Notes: generated by a model not told the origin, from the letters alone. Positions 8,343-16,875 are shown, numbered from the stretch's first letter. The stretch is 34,840 bases of DNA from an uncultured Clostridia bacterium (GCA_947588905.1 CANQBB010000011.1:1-34840); one strand, 5' to 3'. Numbers and translations: made by a program.

Positions 8343-9415
8343 TCAATCCTCCTTTTAATATTTGCAACAATCAATAAAATTATTGGTAATATATATAATA
8401 CATAAGTAGAAACATGAACAAAGAAAAAGTTTCGTATTTTAATTATTATTTCGAAAGAATTTAAAAGTGTGCAAATTGACATTATAATTGTTGTAAAGCA
8501 GGGTATTAGTCTTTGTGAGTATTGTAAATCAAATATTTTTTGAAAAATATAAATTGCAAAATAAACTGAAAGAGATAAGTATATAAATGTTGCAAGTAGC
8601 CAAAGCAAAATAAAAATCGATTCTACTCTTTGAATAAAACGTCCAAGATTTATTAACCTAGTTAGTTCAAATATTGGAAAATAATTTTCTGTTATTGATG
8701 GGTAGGGGATATTGCCAACAAGTAAAAATATAATTGGTAAAACAAAAAAGGTTGATAAAATAAAAGATAAATAACCTACTTTTTTATAATTTTTCACATA
8801 CGGAGTAATTAGAAAAATATAAAAAATTCCTTCATATCTTGCAATACGATTAAAACCTTGTGAAAAAAAGTTTGAAATACCATTTCCAAAAACAGGGAAA
8901 AAATTAGTAATATCTGTATCATTAAACAAAACAAAAAACATAAATATAAATCCAACTGCAATCATAGGAACTACAATAGAGCTAGTTCTAAAAATTCCTC
9001 TTATACCTAGAAATACACTTATTAGTATGCCTATACCAAAGAGGATACTAATATATTCTTGTGGTGCATCAGGAAATAATACATTTTGCAAATTCTGAGT
9101 GAATTCAGAAAATGTTAAAATACAAAGTATAAGAATTGTTGAAATTAAAATTATGCCACAAATTATTTGAAGAGGTTTGCCACCAACATGCTTTGCAATA
9201 TCTACAATATCCATATGAGAAAAATTTTTGTAGAGGGATAATATTATTACTAACATAATTAAAGTTAATATAGTTGTATATACATTATGCAAAAAAGTAG
9301 CGGTTCCAAAATCTGTAACAGCATATGTTGGTAAAGTTAATAAAATAGGAATTAAAGAAATACAACCTATAGTTGCAACAGCTTCCCAAGTGCCTATTTT
9401 TAATGTAGAATGCAT
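8306..9415 (-). CDS. gerAB: Spore germination receptor permease, GerAB family
   Basis: GerAB belongs to the amino acid-polyamine-organocation transporter superfamily and forms the germinant-sensing membrane subunit of GerA receptors. The 369-residue protein is nearly all membrane helices, beginning with the first-helix region GTWEAVATIGCISLIPILLTLP. Features matching the family include FLGIRGIFRTSSIVVPMIAVGFIFMFF, NIPYPSITENYFPIFELTRLINLGRFIQRVESIFILLW and a C-terminal hydrophobic stretch. I chose the ATG at 9415, which has an AAGGAGG site overlapping the end of gerAA. Unlike its two operon partners it is intact, and its coding strand contains no in-frame CGG codon. Confidence 0.92.
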   Translation of the reverse strand: MHSTLKIGTWEAVATIGCISLIPILLTLPTYAVTDFGTATFLHNVYTTILTLIMLVIILSLYKNFSHMDIVDIAKHVGGKPLQIICGIILISTILILCILTFSEFTQNLQNVLFPDAPQEYISILFGIGILISVFLGIRGIFRTSSIVVPMIAVGFIFMFFVLFNDTDITNFFPVFGNGISNFFSQGFNRIARYEGIFYIFLITPYVKNYKKVGYLSFILSTFFVLPIIFLLVGNIPYPSITENYFPIFELTRLINLGRFIQRVESIFILLWLLATFIYLSLSVYFAIYIFQKIFDLQYSQRLIPCFTTIIMSICTLLNSFEIIIKIRNFFFVHVSTYVLYILPIILLIVANIKRRIECKKLIIQNSSF

Positions 9416-9420
9416 AAGAA

Positions 9421-11045
9421 TTATCCTCCTTTTCGCCATTTCATTGATATTTTAGGTTCTTTCTTTTTTTCTTTTGGTTTTAAAAATGAAGGCCTATTTT
9501 CTTGTTTCCAAAAAGGCATAGAAATTAAATCATCTATAAACATTGATTTATTAAGTGGTGCATATGGTGTTAAATATGGAACACCAAATGAATTTGTTGT
9601 AGAAAGCAAGCAAAAATTTATAAATAGTCCTAATGATATTCCAAAAAAACCTGAGAATGCGCCGTAAAAAAATATAGATAAATCTTAATATTCGATAACT
9701 GTAATTTAAAGAAAAATTTGGAACTGCAAAAGTGCTTATACCAGTTAATGCAACAATAATTACTAATACAGGGCTTACTATGTTTGCAGAAACTATTGCT
9801 TGTCCTAAAATTAAAGTTCCAATAATTCCAAGAGTAGTACCAACAGGTGCAGGTGTTCTAATTGATGCTTCACGTATTATTTCAAAAGAAATTTCCATTA
9901 TTAAAAGTTCAATAAGCATTGAAAAAGGAACTTTTTCGCGAGTACCTGCTATAGAAAATAATAAATCAGTAGGAATCATTTCTTGATGAAAAGTTGTAAT
10001 AGCTATATATAATCCTGGCAATAAAACTGAAAGTATAACTGCTGGCATTCTAAAAATTCTTAGAAGAATAGTATATGGATATCTTACATAAGAATCTTCT
10101 GAAGAGCGCAAGAAATCTGTATATATTGCAGGAACAACTAAAACTTCAGGGCTTCCTTCAACTATAATTGCAACACGTCCTTCAATTAAATTTGATGCTA
10201 CTTTATCTGGTCTTTCTGTGCTTAATATTAGTGGTTCAACAATAAAAGTATGATCTTCAATTAGTTGCTCTAATTGACCAGCATCTAATAAATGATTGAT
10301 GTCCACATTTTCGATTCTTCTTTTAACTTCAGCAACTAAAGATTCATTCGTTATATCAGTAATATAAGCAATAGCACATTTAGTTTTGCTATGACTTCCA
10401 ACTTCAATAGTTTCAAAAATTAAATTTTCATCTTTAACAAATTTTCTAATTAAAGCTGTATTAGCTCTGAAATTTTCAATGAATGCTTCACTTGGACCTT
10501 TAATTGTCATTTCATTTTGTGCTTTATCTATTGAGCGACTAGGTAATTTCTTAACATCGCAAATAAATGCTTTATCTATATTATCTACAATTAAAGCACA
10601 ATCTCCATGCAATATATGCTCAATTACATCTTCGTATTTTGAAGCAAAACTAACTTGACATTCGGCAAGTAAGTTGCCGAACTATTATATCTTTAATATC
10701 TAATGTATTTTTATTTTTTATAATACTTTTATTTTTAATCACTTCAAGATTTACATTTTGAAGTAATTGTTTTATTAAATAATTATTTATTAAATTTGAA
10801 TCTACAAGTCCATCATATAGAATTAGCAATGCATTATATTTTTGATTATTTATATTTATATCAAAAAATCTAAAAATTAAATCATTGGAATCAGGAAAAT
10901 GAAGCAAATCTTTTAATACATCTATATTTTTATTTAAAGAAAAATCTATTTGATTTTTTTTGTTATACTTATTTGGCTTGGGAGGAGTAGATGTGGCGAT
11001 TTGAAATATTTTATTATCTTTTGGCTTAAATTTAAAAAAACTCAT
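9421..11045 (-). CDS. gerAA: Spore germination receptor subunit, GerAA family (two +1 frameshifts)
   Basis: GerAA has a soluble N-terminal region and membrane helices and forms the oligomeric channel-like part of the germinant receptor. As sequenced it falls into three frame segments. The first, from MSFFKFK, runs through LYDGLVDSNLINNYL to IKDIIV. The second carries VEHIL-type SKYEDVIEHILHGDCALIVD, the strongly conserved GPSEAFIENFRANTALIRK, YVRYPYTILLRIFRMPAVILSVLLPGLYIAITTFHQEMIPTDLLFSI and PAPVGTTLGIIGTLILGQAIV. The third gives FFGISLGLFINFCLLSTTNSFGVPYLTPYAPLNKS and the basic tail ending WRKGG. Skipping one C at 10679 and one at 9664 joins them into 540 residues, the normal length, with no other interruption. 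GGAG precedes the ATG. A CATAATA upstream could be a sporulation sigma -10, but no convincing -35 was seen. Confidence 0.87.
9662..9664 (-). other. +1 frameshift site at an in-frame CGG codon in 3' part of gerAA
   Basis: The coding strand reads TTA CGG CGC ATT. Skipping the C gives TTA GGC GCA TTC (Leu-Gly-Ala-Phe), continuing into the conserved last membrane region. The zero frame instead yields an Arg-rich string of residues foreign to the family before stopping. Confidence 0.8.
10677..10679 (-). other. +1 frameshift site at an in-frame CGG codon in 5' part of gerAA
   Basis: The coding strand reads GTT CGG CAA CTT. Skipping the C gives GTT GGC AAC TTA (Val-Gly-Asn-Leu) and then LAECQVSFASKYEDV. 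The zero frame stops nine codons after the CGG. The site lies in one arm of a perfect 8-bp hairpin, TTCGGCAA/TTGCCGAA, spanning 10661-10681. Confidence 0.8.
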
Positions 11046-11261
11046 ATAATGTCACTCCAGACATGAAATATTATGATTAGTTTAATCAAAAAAATTTTAA
11101 ATATGCAATTATTATAAAATATTTACATAAAACTAATATTGTAGTAAATTATATAATTTCAGAAAACATAGAAATCAAAAAATAAAAGCTATTGGATATC
11201 TATACTTTATTTATACTGTTCAAAATATCTAAAAAATATGATTAAATACAACAATTTCTAG

Positions 11262-11290
11262 TTGACTTTGTGAGTTTTTTTGTTTAATAT
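11262..11290 (+). promoter_or_regulatory. Probable sigma-A promoter of the cdaA transcript
   Basis: TTGACT and TAATAT are separated by 17 bases, about 40 bases upstream of the small membrane peptide gene. Confidence 0.6.
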
Positions 11291-11329
11291 AATAAGTGTA
11301 GAGTTTCTTAATTAGGGAGGCGAACAAAT

Positions 11330-11431
11330 ATGAGAGAAAAACAAAAAGTTTTTGCAAGATGGTTATGTGCTTTCTTAGCAGCAATGTTTATAGTACCAAC
11401 AATAATTTCAGTTATAGTTAGTAATTTTTAG
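11330..11431 (+). CDS. 33-residue single-pass membrane peptide upstream of cdaA
   Basis: The reading frame MREKQKVFARWLCAFLAAMF... has a basic N terminus and one membrane helix (LCAFLAAMFIVPTIISVIV). A GGGAGG site lies nine bases before the ATG, and a promoter precedes it. The stop is eight bases before cdaA, so the two are surely co-transcribed. Size and layout resemble the tiny DUF4044/Prli42-type membrane peptides of Firmicutes, but the sequence is too short for a firm family call. Position suggests a role at the membrane with CdaA or as a translational leader for it. Confidence 0.7.
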   Translation: MREKQKVFARWLCAFLAAMFIVPTIISVIVSNF

Positions 11432-11439
11432 GAGATGCT

Positions 11440-12324
11440 ATGGAATCAATATTTAAATCGATTGAAGTTTTTTATGAAACGAAAATATTGGGATATATAA
11501 ATACGCTTATGGAATATCCAATAAAAATTTTAGCTTTAATAATAGATTTAACAATTGTCATATATCTACTATACAAATTGATAAAAATGATTAAAGGAAC
11601 TAGAGCGGTACAACTGATTAAGGGTATCGCCGTTTTGATTATTGCGAATTTCTTAAGCGAATTTTTTTCTTTAAACATTTTACATTATTTACTTAATTCA
11701 GTTATTACATATGGAGTATTAGTGTTTATAGTAGTATTCCAACCAGAATTAAGGAAAATGCTTGAGCAAATGGGTTCAACTAATATTAAAAGCTTTTTTG
11801 ATACAGATGAAGATGCTACAATCGAAAGTGTAGACAAAATAGTTGATGCTGTTGAACAGATGTCTAAAGAAAAAACAGGTGCTTTGATTGTTTTTGAGAA
11901 AGAATCTAATTTAGGAGAAATAGTGCATACTGGTGTACAAATCAACTCAGAAATTTCAAAGGAACTAATTGTAAATATATTTGTACCTGATACTCCATTG
12001 CACGATGGAGCAGTAATTATAAAAGATAATAAAATTGTAGCGGCATCTTGTATATTACCTAATACGGATAGAGAAGGATTAGATAGATCTTATGGAACTA
12101 GACATAGAGCTGGTATAGGATTATCAGAAGTTTCAGATGCAATCGTAGTAATTGTATCTGAAGAAACTGGTAAAATTTCTATTGTAATAAATGGTAAAAT
12201 TGCAAGTAATATACATCCAGATGTTTTAAGAAAAGAACTTAAAAAAAGATTAAAAAGAACAAATATAAAGAATAATCAGATAACAAAAAGAATTCAAAAA
12301 ATATCAAAGAAAAAAACCTCGTGA
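11440..12324 (+). CDS. cdaA: Diadenylate cyclase CdaA
   Basis: CdaA condenses two ATP into the second messenger cyclic di-AMP, which controls potassium and osmolyte balance and wall homeostasis. The 294-residue protein has three N-terminal membrane helices (ILALIIDLTIVIYLLYKL, LIKGIAVLIIANFLSEFFSL, VITYGVLVFIVVFQPELR) and a cytoplasmic DAC domain. The two catalytic motifs are intact: DGA in PLHDGAVII and RHR in GTRHRAGIGLSE. A basic, Lys-rich C terminus follows. In many Firmicutes cdaA is followed by cdaR (ybbR) and glmM; here it is followed by a terminator, so the regulatory partner must be elsewhere or absent. Confidence 0.95.
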   Translation: MESIFKSIEVFYETKILGYINTLMEYPIKILALIIDLTIVIYLLYKLIKMIKGTRAVQLIKGIAVLIIANFLSEFFSLNILHYLLNSVITYGVLVFIVVFQPELRKMLEQMGSTNIKSFFDTDEDATIESVDKIVDAVEQMSKEKTGALIVFEKESNLGEIVHTGVQINSEISKELIVNIFVPDTPLHDGAVIIKDNKIVAASCILPNTDREGLDRSYGTRHRAGIGLSEVSDAIVVIVSEETGKISIVINGKIASNIHPDVLRKELKKRLKRTNIKNNQITKRIQKISKKKTS

Positions 12325-12350
12325 AATAGCTCATGAGGTTTTTATTTTTT
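12313..12350 (+). terminator. Intrinsic terminator overlapping the cdaA stop codon
   Basis: AAACCTCGTGA pairs with TCATGAGGTTT (one G-U pair) around a 6-base loop, followed by TTTATTTTTT. The 5' arm includes the cdaA stop codon. Confidence 0.8.
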
Positions 12351-12376
12351 CATTTTTCTTATAAAGATAGAAGTAT

Positions 12377-12538
12377 TTATTTTGATTGTATATATGAACC
12401 ACAAAATGATTCATCTTCAGGTGAACCTTTTTTACAATTTGCACAAGGAGTTACTTGAATACTTTTTAAAGTACATTCACCTTTTTCAGCCTCGTTAAAA
12501 GAACAACTACAAACACTACAATAAATTTTTTGTGCCAT
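12377..12538 (-). CDS. Small Cys-rich DUF1540 protein
   Basis: The 53-residue protein (MAQKIYCSVCSCSFNEAEKG...) has seven Cys in the DUF1540 arrangement: C-x2-C-x-C near the N terminus, a single Cys before SIQVTPC, then CANC and a final CGSY. The spacing suggests metal binding. DUF1540 proteins are common in spore-forming Clostridia and their function is unknown. GGAGTG precedes the ATG. The gene is convergent with cdaA and shares its terminator region. Confidence 0.85.
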   Translation of the reverse strand: MAQKIYCSVCSCSFNEAEKGECTLKSIQVTPCANCKKGSPEDESFCGSYIQSK

Positions 12539-12670
12539 TTTAATTCACACTCCATTTCATAATATATGCAAATAATAAATATAATAAACTTATTATATTT
12601 TAATAATATTTTTTACTTATTTAAGAAAAAATATTTATGGAATTTGTTACTATTTTGATTTTGGAATTTG

Positions 12671-12698
12671 TTGACAAAAAATGCTTTTGTTATATAAT
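12671..12698 (+). promoter_or_regulatory. Strong sigma-A promoter of fba
   Basis: A perfect TTGACA and a perfect TATAAT are separated by 16 bases, 36 bases before the start codon, as expected for a highly expressed glycolytic gene. Confidence 0.8.
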
Positions 12699-12734
12699 AA
12701 AATAAGAAAATATTATTATAAAGGAGAAATAAAA

Positions 12735-13664
12735 ATGGGAATTGTAGGTACAAAAGAAATGTTTGAAAAAGCATATAAAGGTGGATATGCTATTGGAGCT
12801 TTTAATGTAAATAATATGGAAATTATACAAGGTATTACAGAAGGAGCAAGAGAAGTAAATAGCCCTGTTATATTACAAGTTTCTGCTGGAGCAAGAAATT
12901 ATGCAAAGCATAATTATTTAGTACACTTAGTGCAAGCTGCAGTGGAAGATACTGACTTACCATTAGCTTTGCACTTAGATCATGGTGCAGATTTTGAAAT
13001 TTGTAAAAAATGTATAGATGGTGGATTTTCATCAGTAATGATAGATGGTTCAAAATATGATTTTGAAGAGAATATATCATTAACAAAACAAGTTGTTGAT
13101 TATGCTCATGACCATGGAGTTGTTGTTGAAGCTGAACTTGGAAAACTTGCAGGAATTGAAGATGATGTTAATGTAGCTGATAGTGATAGTGCATATACAG
13201 ACCCTAATCAAGCAGTAGAGTTTGTTGAAAGAACAGGATGTGATTCTTTAGCAATAGCAATTGGAACAAGTCATGGAGCATATAAATTTAAAGGAGAACC
13301 AAGATTAAGGTTTGATATTCTAGAAAAGATAACTAATATGTTACCTAATTATCCTTTAGTTTTACATGGAGCATCAACAGTTATTCCTGAATTTGTTGAA
13401 AAATGTAATAAATATGGAGCTCAGATTCCAGGTGCTCAAGGAGTTCCAGAAGATATGCTTAGAAAAGCAGCAACAATGGGAATTTGTAAAATAAATATAG
13501 ATACAGATTTACGTTTGGCAATGACATCTTCAATTAGGGAATATTTTATTTTACATCCAGAAGAGTTTGATCCAAGAAAATACTTGACTGTAGCAAGAGA
13601 TGCTATTAGAGATATGGTTAAGCATAAAATTGTAGATGTATTAGGAAGTAATGACAAAATCTAA
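12735..13664 (+). CDS. fba: Class II fructose-bisphosphate aldolase
   Basis: This zinc enzyme cleaves fructose-1,6-bisphosphate to dihydroxyacetone phosphate and glyceraldehyde-3-phosphate in glycolysis and catalyses the reverse in gluconeogenesis. The 309-residue protein has the expected motifs: GAFNVNNMEIIQGI at the N terminus; the zinc-binding LALHLDHGADFEICKKCIDGGFSSVMIDGS; VEAELGKLAGIEDDV; the second histidine site in IGTSHGAYKF; LVLHGAST; and phosphate-binding GICKINIDTDLRLA. AAGGAG precedes the chosen ATG, whereas an in-frame ATG at 12681 would lie between the -35 and -10 of the promoter. Transcribed singly or with the pilin-like gene 21 bases downstream. Confidence 0.95.
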   Translation: MGIVGTKEMFEKAYKGGYAIGAFNVNNMEIIQGITEGAREVNSPVILQVSAGARNYAKHNYLVHLVQAAVEDTDLPLALHLDHGADFEICKKCIDGGFSSVMIDGSKYDFEENISLTKQVVDYAHDHGVVVEAELGKLAGIEDDVNVADSDSAYTDPNQAVEFVERTGCDSLAIAIGTSHGAYKFKGEPRLRFDILEKITNMLPNYPLVLHGASTVIPEFVEKCNKYGAQIPGAQGVPEDMLRKAATMGICKINIDTDLRLAMTSSIREYFILHPEEFDPRKYLTVARDAIRDMVKHKIVDVLGSNDKI

Positions 13665-13685
13665 ATTATAGGAGTGAATATTGAT

Positions 13686-14915
13686 ATGAAAAATAATCAT
13701 GGTATTACTATAATAACTTTAGTTATAACAATAATAGTTATAATTCTCATTGCTTCAATAACTATTTTTACTGGATTAAATACAGTGAATAGTGTTAGAG
13801 TTAAAGAAGCAAAGGATATAGTTAATGTCGTTCATTTAGCCTTAATGTCAAATGAAGAAAATATCCAGTACAATGGAAAATCGATTAAAGAACAAGATAA
13901 TATTACAAATAAAAACTTTTCAAATGAAGATTATGAAATGATGGGATTAGATTATACTACAGATGATTGTAAAGTAACTTTGAATAAGAGTGTAAGTGGA
14001 GATATAATATATTATACCTATACTTATACTAATTCATCAGGTAAAACTTTTGATAATATACAACATACTGAGTATGCTGAACGTTCAAAAACTAATACTA
14101 TTGAAGCATTTGACAAGAATAGAGGTGTAAATAGACCAGTATTATTTGAAAGTGATATGGTTCCTATAAATGAAAAAGGAGAAAAAGTAAATAATGTATT
14201 TACAGATAACTGGTATAATTATGAAAAGAATATTTCTCAATATGCCCGTATGCAATATAAGGGAAAGACATATGTTTGGATACCAAGATTTGCATATAAG
14301 ATACAAGACTTTTATATAGGAAGTTCTTATAGTACTACACCAGATAATGCTGTGGATATTGTCTTTTTACGTGAAGATACAGATTATATGGCAAACGATG
14401 AAGTATTAAAAGAAGGATACTTAGTGCATCCAGCATTTGAAAGTGGAATTTCTGGATTTTGGATAATGGTAGAACCAAATGAAGAAACAATTAGTATTGA
14501 AGTTGCAGTTACTAATACAAGAATCTTTAATAATAAAGGCACAAAAATTGGACATTTGTTAAAAAATTCAGAGTATGCTGCAACAGCATTACTATCAAAG
14601 TTTTTAAATAATAATGAAATTAAATATGAAAGTAAAGAATTTGTTGCTGCAATATATACAGATGGAGCGGATACAGCTGAAGATTTTGATATATACACAT
14701 CTGATTACAGAGCAGTCAATTATATAGGAAATGTAAAGGGACATGCCTTAATTGACACTCCATGGGACTTAAAAAAGGAAACAATTATACCTGAAAGTGC
14801 ATCAGGATATAAATACTTACTAAGAGATATTGAAAATGGTGGAATGTTTTATTTTGAAGTAAGTGGAGGAAATGAACCAGCTAGTTGCAGAAGTGTTTTA
14901 GTTGAAAAAAAATAA
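13686..14915 (+). CDS. Pilin-like protein with N-terminal methylation-type helix
   Basis: The N terminus (MKNNHGITIITLVITIIVIILIASITIF) has the Gly followed by a hydrophobic helix typical of type IV pilin-like proteins that are cleaved and methylated by a prepilin peptidase, although the usual Glu at position +5 is not present. The large C-terminal part contains RMQYKGKTYVWIPRFAYKI, FLREDTDYMANDEVLKEGYLVHPAFESGISGFWI and a Cys near the end (PASCRSVLVEKK). Similar pilin-stalk proteins with a VWIPRFAYKI domain occur repeatedly in gut Clostridia; what they bind is not known. No pilus assembly gene is nearby. The AGGAG site is 11 bases before this ATG; a GTG overlapping it was rejected. Confidence 0.75.
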   Translation: MKNNHGITIITLVITIIVIILIASITIFTGLNTVNSVRVKEAKDIVNVVHLALMSNEENIQYNGKSIKEQDNITNKNFSNEDYEMMGLDYTTDDCKVTLNKSVSGDIIYYTYTYTNSSGKTFDNIQHTEYAERSKTNTIEAFDKNRGVNRPVLFESDMVPINEKGEKVNNVFTDNWYNYEKNISQYARMQYKGKTYVWIPRFAYKIQDFYIGSSYSTTPDNAVDIVFLREDTDYMANDEVLKEGYLVHPAFESGISGFWIMVEPNEETISIEVAVTNTRIFNNKGTKIGHLLKNSEYAATALLSKFLNNNEIKYESKEFVAAIYTDGADTAEDFDIYTSDYRAVNYIGNVKGHALIDTPWDLKKETIIPESASGYKYLLRDIENGGMFYFEVSGGNEPASCRSVLVEKK

Positions 14916-14923
14916 TAATGATT

Positions 14924-14958
14924 AAGCTTAGATAAGTAAATATTTATCTAAGCTTTTT
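14924..14958 (+). terminator. Intrinsic terminator after the pilin-like gene
   Basis: A perfect 12-bp stem, AAGCTTAGATAA with TTATCTAAGCTT, has an 8-base loop and is followed by T residues. Confidence 0.8.
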
Positions 14959-15004
14959 AAATAATTAACAAAATCTATACATAGAATAGTAAAGGGGTAA
15001 TTTA

Positions 15005-15565
15005 ATGGGATTATTAGAACTATCTATGATAGGTTTTGGATTAAGTATGGATGCTTTTGCGGTAGCTGTGAGTAGAGGGCTAATATTAAAGAAAATGCAA
15101 TGGAAAATTGCAATAATAATTGGAACATATTTTGGATTATTTCAGGCAATAATGCCTTTACTCGGATATATATCTGGAATTAAGTTTGGAGAGCTTATAT
15201 CAAAATATAGTGGGCTAATTACTTTTGTTTTATTATTGCTTATTGGAATGAATATGATAAAAGAATCTTTTAGTAATAAAGATAAAAAAATGGATAATAA
15301 TATTGGTTTTATATATATGATTAGTTTAGCCTTAGCAACCAGCATAGATGCTTTTGCAATTGGAATAACATTTTCGTTTTTAAAAATAAATATTTTAGAA
15401 GCAATATTTATTATTGGAATTATTACTTTTATTGTTTCTATATTTGGAGTCAAAATAGGGAATGAATTTGGAAATAAATATGAAAAATCTGCTCAAATAA
15501 TAGGAGGAATGATTTTAATCGTAATAGGGTTAAAATCATTATTAAAGTTTATTGGAATATTTTAA
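15005..15565 (+). CDS. mntP: Manganese efflux pump MntP
   Basis: MntP (YebN) exports Mn2+ across the cytoplasmic membrane and protects against manganese excess. The 186-residue protein has six predicted helices in two similar halves. Each half carries the family acidic motif: GFGLSMDAFAVAVSRGL in the first and LALATSIDAFAIGITFSF in the second, with the Asp residues expected to bind metal. AAAGGGG precedes the ATG. No manganese riboswitch (yybP-ykoY type) is apparent in the 89 bases between this gene and the preceding one, which holds a terminator, so regulation is not visible here. Confidence 0.93.
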   Translation: MGLLELSMIGFGLSMDAFAVAVSRGLILKKMQWKIAIIIGTYFGLFQAIMPLLGYISGIKFGELISKYSGLITFVLLLLIGMNMIKESFSNKDKKMDNNIGFIYMISLALATSIDAFAIGITFSFLKINILEAIFIIGIITFIVSIFGVKIGNEFGNKYEKSAQIIGGMILIVIGLKSLLKFIGIF

Positions 15566-15628
15566 CATTTCTATTGAATTGAATTATAAATAATAATATA
15601 CTAGTAATTACAAATGAGGAGGATTAGT

Positions 15629-16555
15629 ATGAGGAAAAATTTTTTATTATTAGTAATTACTTTTGTAATGATTTTACCTGTATTAGTTTTTGCGACTGGT
15701 TCTAATGAAGGTAGTAGTAATGAATCTGAAAAAATAAATAATAAAGAAAGTGGCGAAATTGAAGAGGTTAAAGCAGAAATAGTTACACGACCAGAAGATT
15801 TACACCCAGATGGAGTAAATATGGAAGTGGGAACTGCAAGTTATTGGCTTGAAGTTGAAGCTAAAGTTTCTGGAGATGTTGATGCAACAATTTCATATCA
15901 ATGGTATGAATCAAAAGATGGAACAATAGAAAATATTACACCTATAGAAGGAGAAACAAAATCTGTATTTATTCCAGAACAAAAACTTGGGACAACTTAT
16001 TATTGCGTTGGTGTAACAACAACTTATAATGGAAAATCTACTACTGAATATACAAAACTTCTAGAAGCTACTTTTACAACAAAAGTAATTGATATAATAT
16101 GGATAACTGATGTTGTAAAACCTGTATCTGGTGAACGAATGGAAGAAAAAGCAAGTCCCTATGTAGCAGAATATGATTTAAATAGCCATTATGGATATGA
16201 TATAGAACAAGTTAGTTGGACACCAGATGATAAGTTTTTTGAAGATGGTAAGGAATATACCATAAATATATCAATTAAAATGTGGAATGATGTAGAGCTA
16301 GCAGATGACTTAGATGTAAGAGTTAATAATCAAGAAGCAAAATTTGAAAAAACTGGGCAAGATACAGCAGTGATTTCATATACATTTGATAAAGTTGGAA
16401 CAGAAAGTGATATAACAAATTCAGGAGAAAAAACAAACATTGAATATAAAGAAACAGTAGAGAAAGATTCACTTAGTATGTCTGCAATTATTTTGACTAC
16501 AATATGTATTATAGTTATAATATTTGCAATAATAGTAATTACTAAAAGACAATAA
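15629..16555 (+). CDS. Secreted protein with Ig-like region and C-terminal membrane anchor
   Basis: The 308-residue protein has a signal peptide (NFLLLVITFVMILPVLVFA) and an acidic, Ser-rich linker. An Ig-like module follows (VSGDVDATISYQWYESKDGTIENITPIEGETKS...TYYCVGVTTTYNGKSTTEYT), with the YQWY and YYC pattern of bacterial Ig-type folds. A second beta-rich region contains VSWTPDDKFFEDGKEYTINISI. It ends in a C-terminal helix (SAIILTTICIIVIIFAIIVI) and a basic tail KRQ, so it is surface displayed and anchored at the C terminus. No catalytic site is visible. The ATG is chosen over one 15 bases upstream that overlaps the GAGGAGG site. Its layout resembles the smaller protein at 683-1051. Confidence 0.75.
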   Translation: MRKNFLLLVITFVMILPVLVFATGSNEGSSNESEKINNKESGEIEEVKAEIVTRPEDLHPDGVNMEVGTASYWLEVEAKVSGDVDATISYQWYESKDGTIENITPIEGETKSVFIPEQKLGTTYYCVGVTTTYNGKSTTEYTKLLEATFTTKVIDIIWITDVVKPVSGERMEEKASPYVAEYDLNSHYGYDIEQVSWTPDDKFFEDGKEYTINISIKMWNDVELADDLDVRVNNQEAKFEKTGQDTAVISYTFDKVGTESDITNSGEKTNIEYKETVEKDSLSMSAIILTTICIIVIIFAIIVITKRQ

Positions 16556-16571
16556 ATATATGTAAAATGGC

Positions 16572-16603
16572 AAGCAGCCCACCCAAATAGGTGAGCTGCT
16601 TTT
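16572..16603. terminator. Bidirectional terminator between convergent genes
   Basis: AAGCAGCCCACC pairs with GGTGAGCTGCTT (one mismatch) around a 6-base loop, with T residues on both strands. It serves the surface protein gene and the convergent GC-rich gene. Confidence 0.75.
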
Positions 16604-16606
16604 ATA

Positions 16607-16834
16607 TTACCAGCAGTGAGCTTGAAATCTCCAATTTCCCAGGAACCCACGCCTGGCAGTCATTGTCACGTCATCTACCTGTGCAACGTAGTACTGGATG
16701 TCGTTATTGGTGACAGAGAGGGGGCGAAAATCAGCATTTCGGAATAGCTCTCGATACTGATTCTGAGACTCGTTGAGGGCACGCTCTAAGCTAAGAGCAA
16801 CAGTCGAAGCAGCATTACCATTGATTTTTACCAT
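16607..16834 (-). CDS. GC-rich orphan small protein, probably horizontally acquired
   Basis: The 75-residue protein begins MVKINGNAASTVALSLERALNES and ends GNWRFQAHCW. I do not recognise a family. It has no signal peptide or membrane helix. Base composition near 50 percent GC and codons such as GCC, CTC, CGC and ACG contrast sharply with the surrounding genes. It sits in its own cassette, with a promoter upstream, a GGAGG site, and a terminator hairpin directly after the stop. A second GC-rich single-gene cassette lies at the right end of the window. The frame is supported by the ribosome binding site and by the composition change matching the gene boundaries. Confidence 0.7.
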   Translation of the reverse strand: MVKINGNAASTVALSLERALNESQNQYRELFRNADFRPLSVTNNDIQYYVAQVDDVTMTARRGFLGNWRFQAHCW

Positions 16835-16875
16835 GATGTTTACCTCCAAATTTCATAAGAATAACCCATATATAA

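Noticed and set aside
12638..12673. Two copies of TGGAATTTGTT upstream of the fba promoter
   Set aside because: Only two imperfectly spaced copies in very AT-rich DNA. Not enough to claim an operator.
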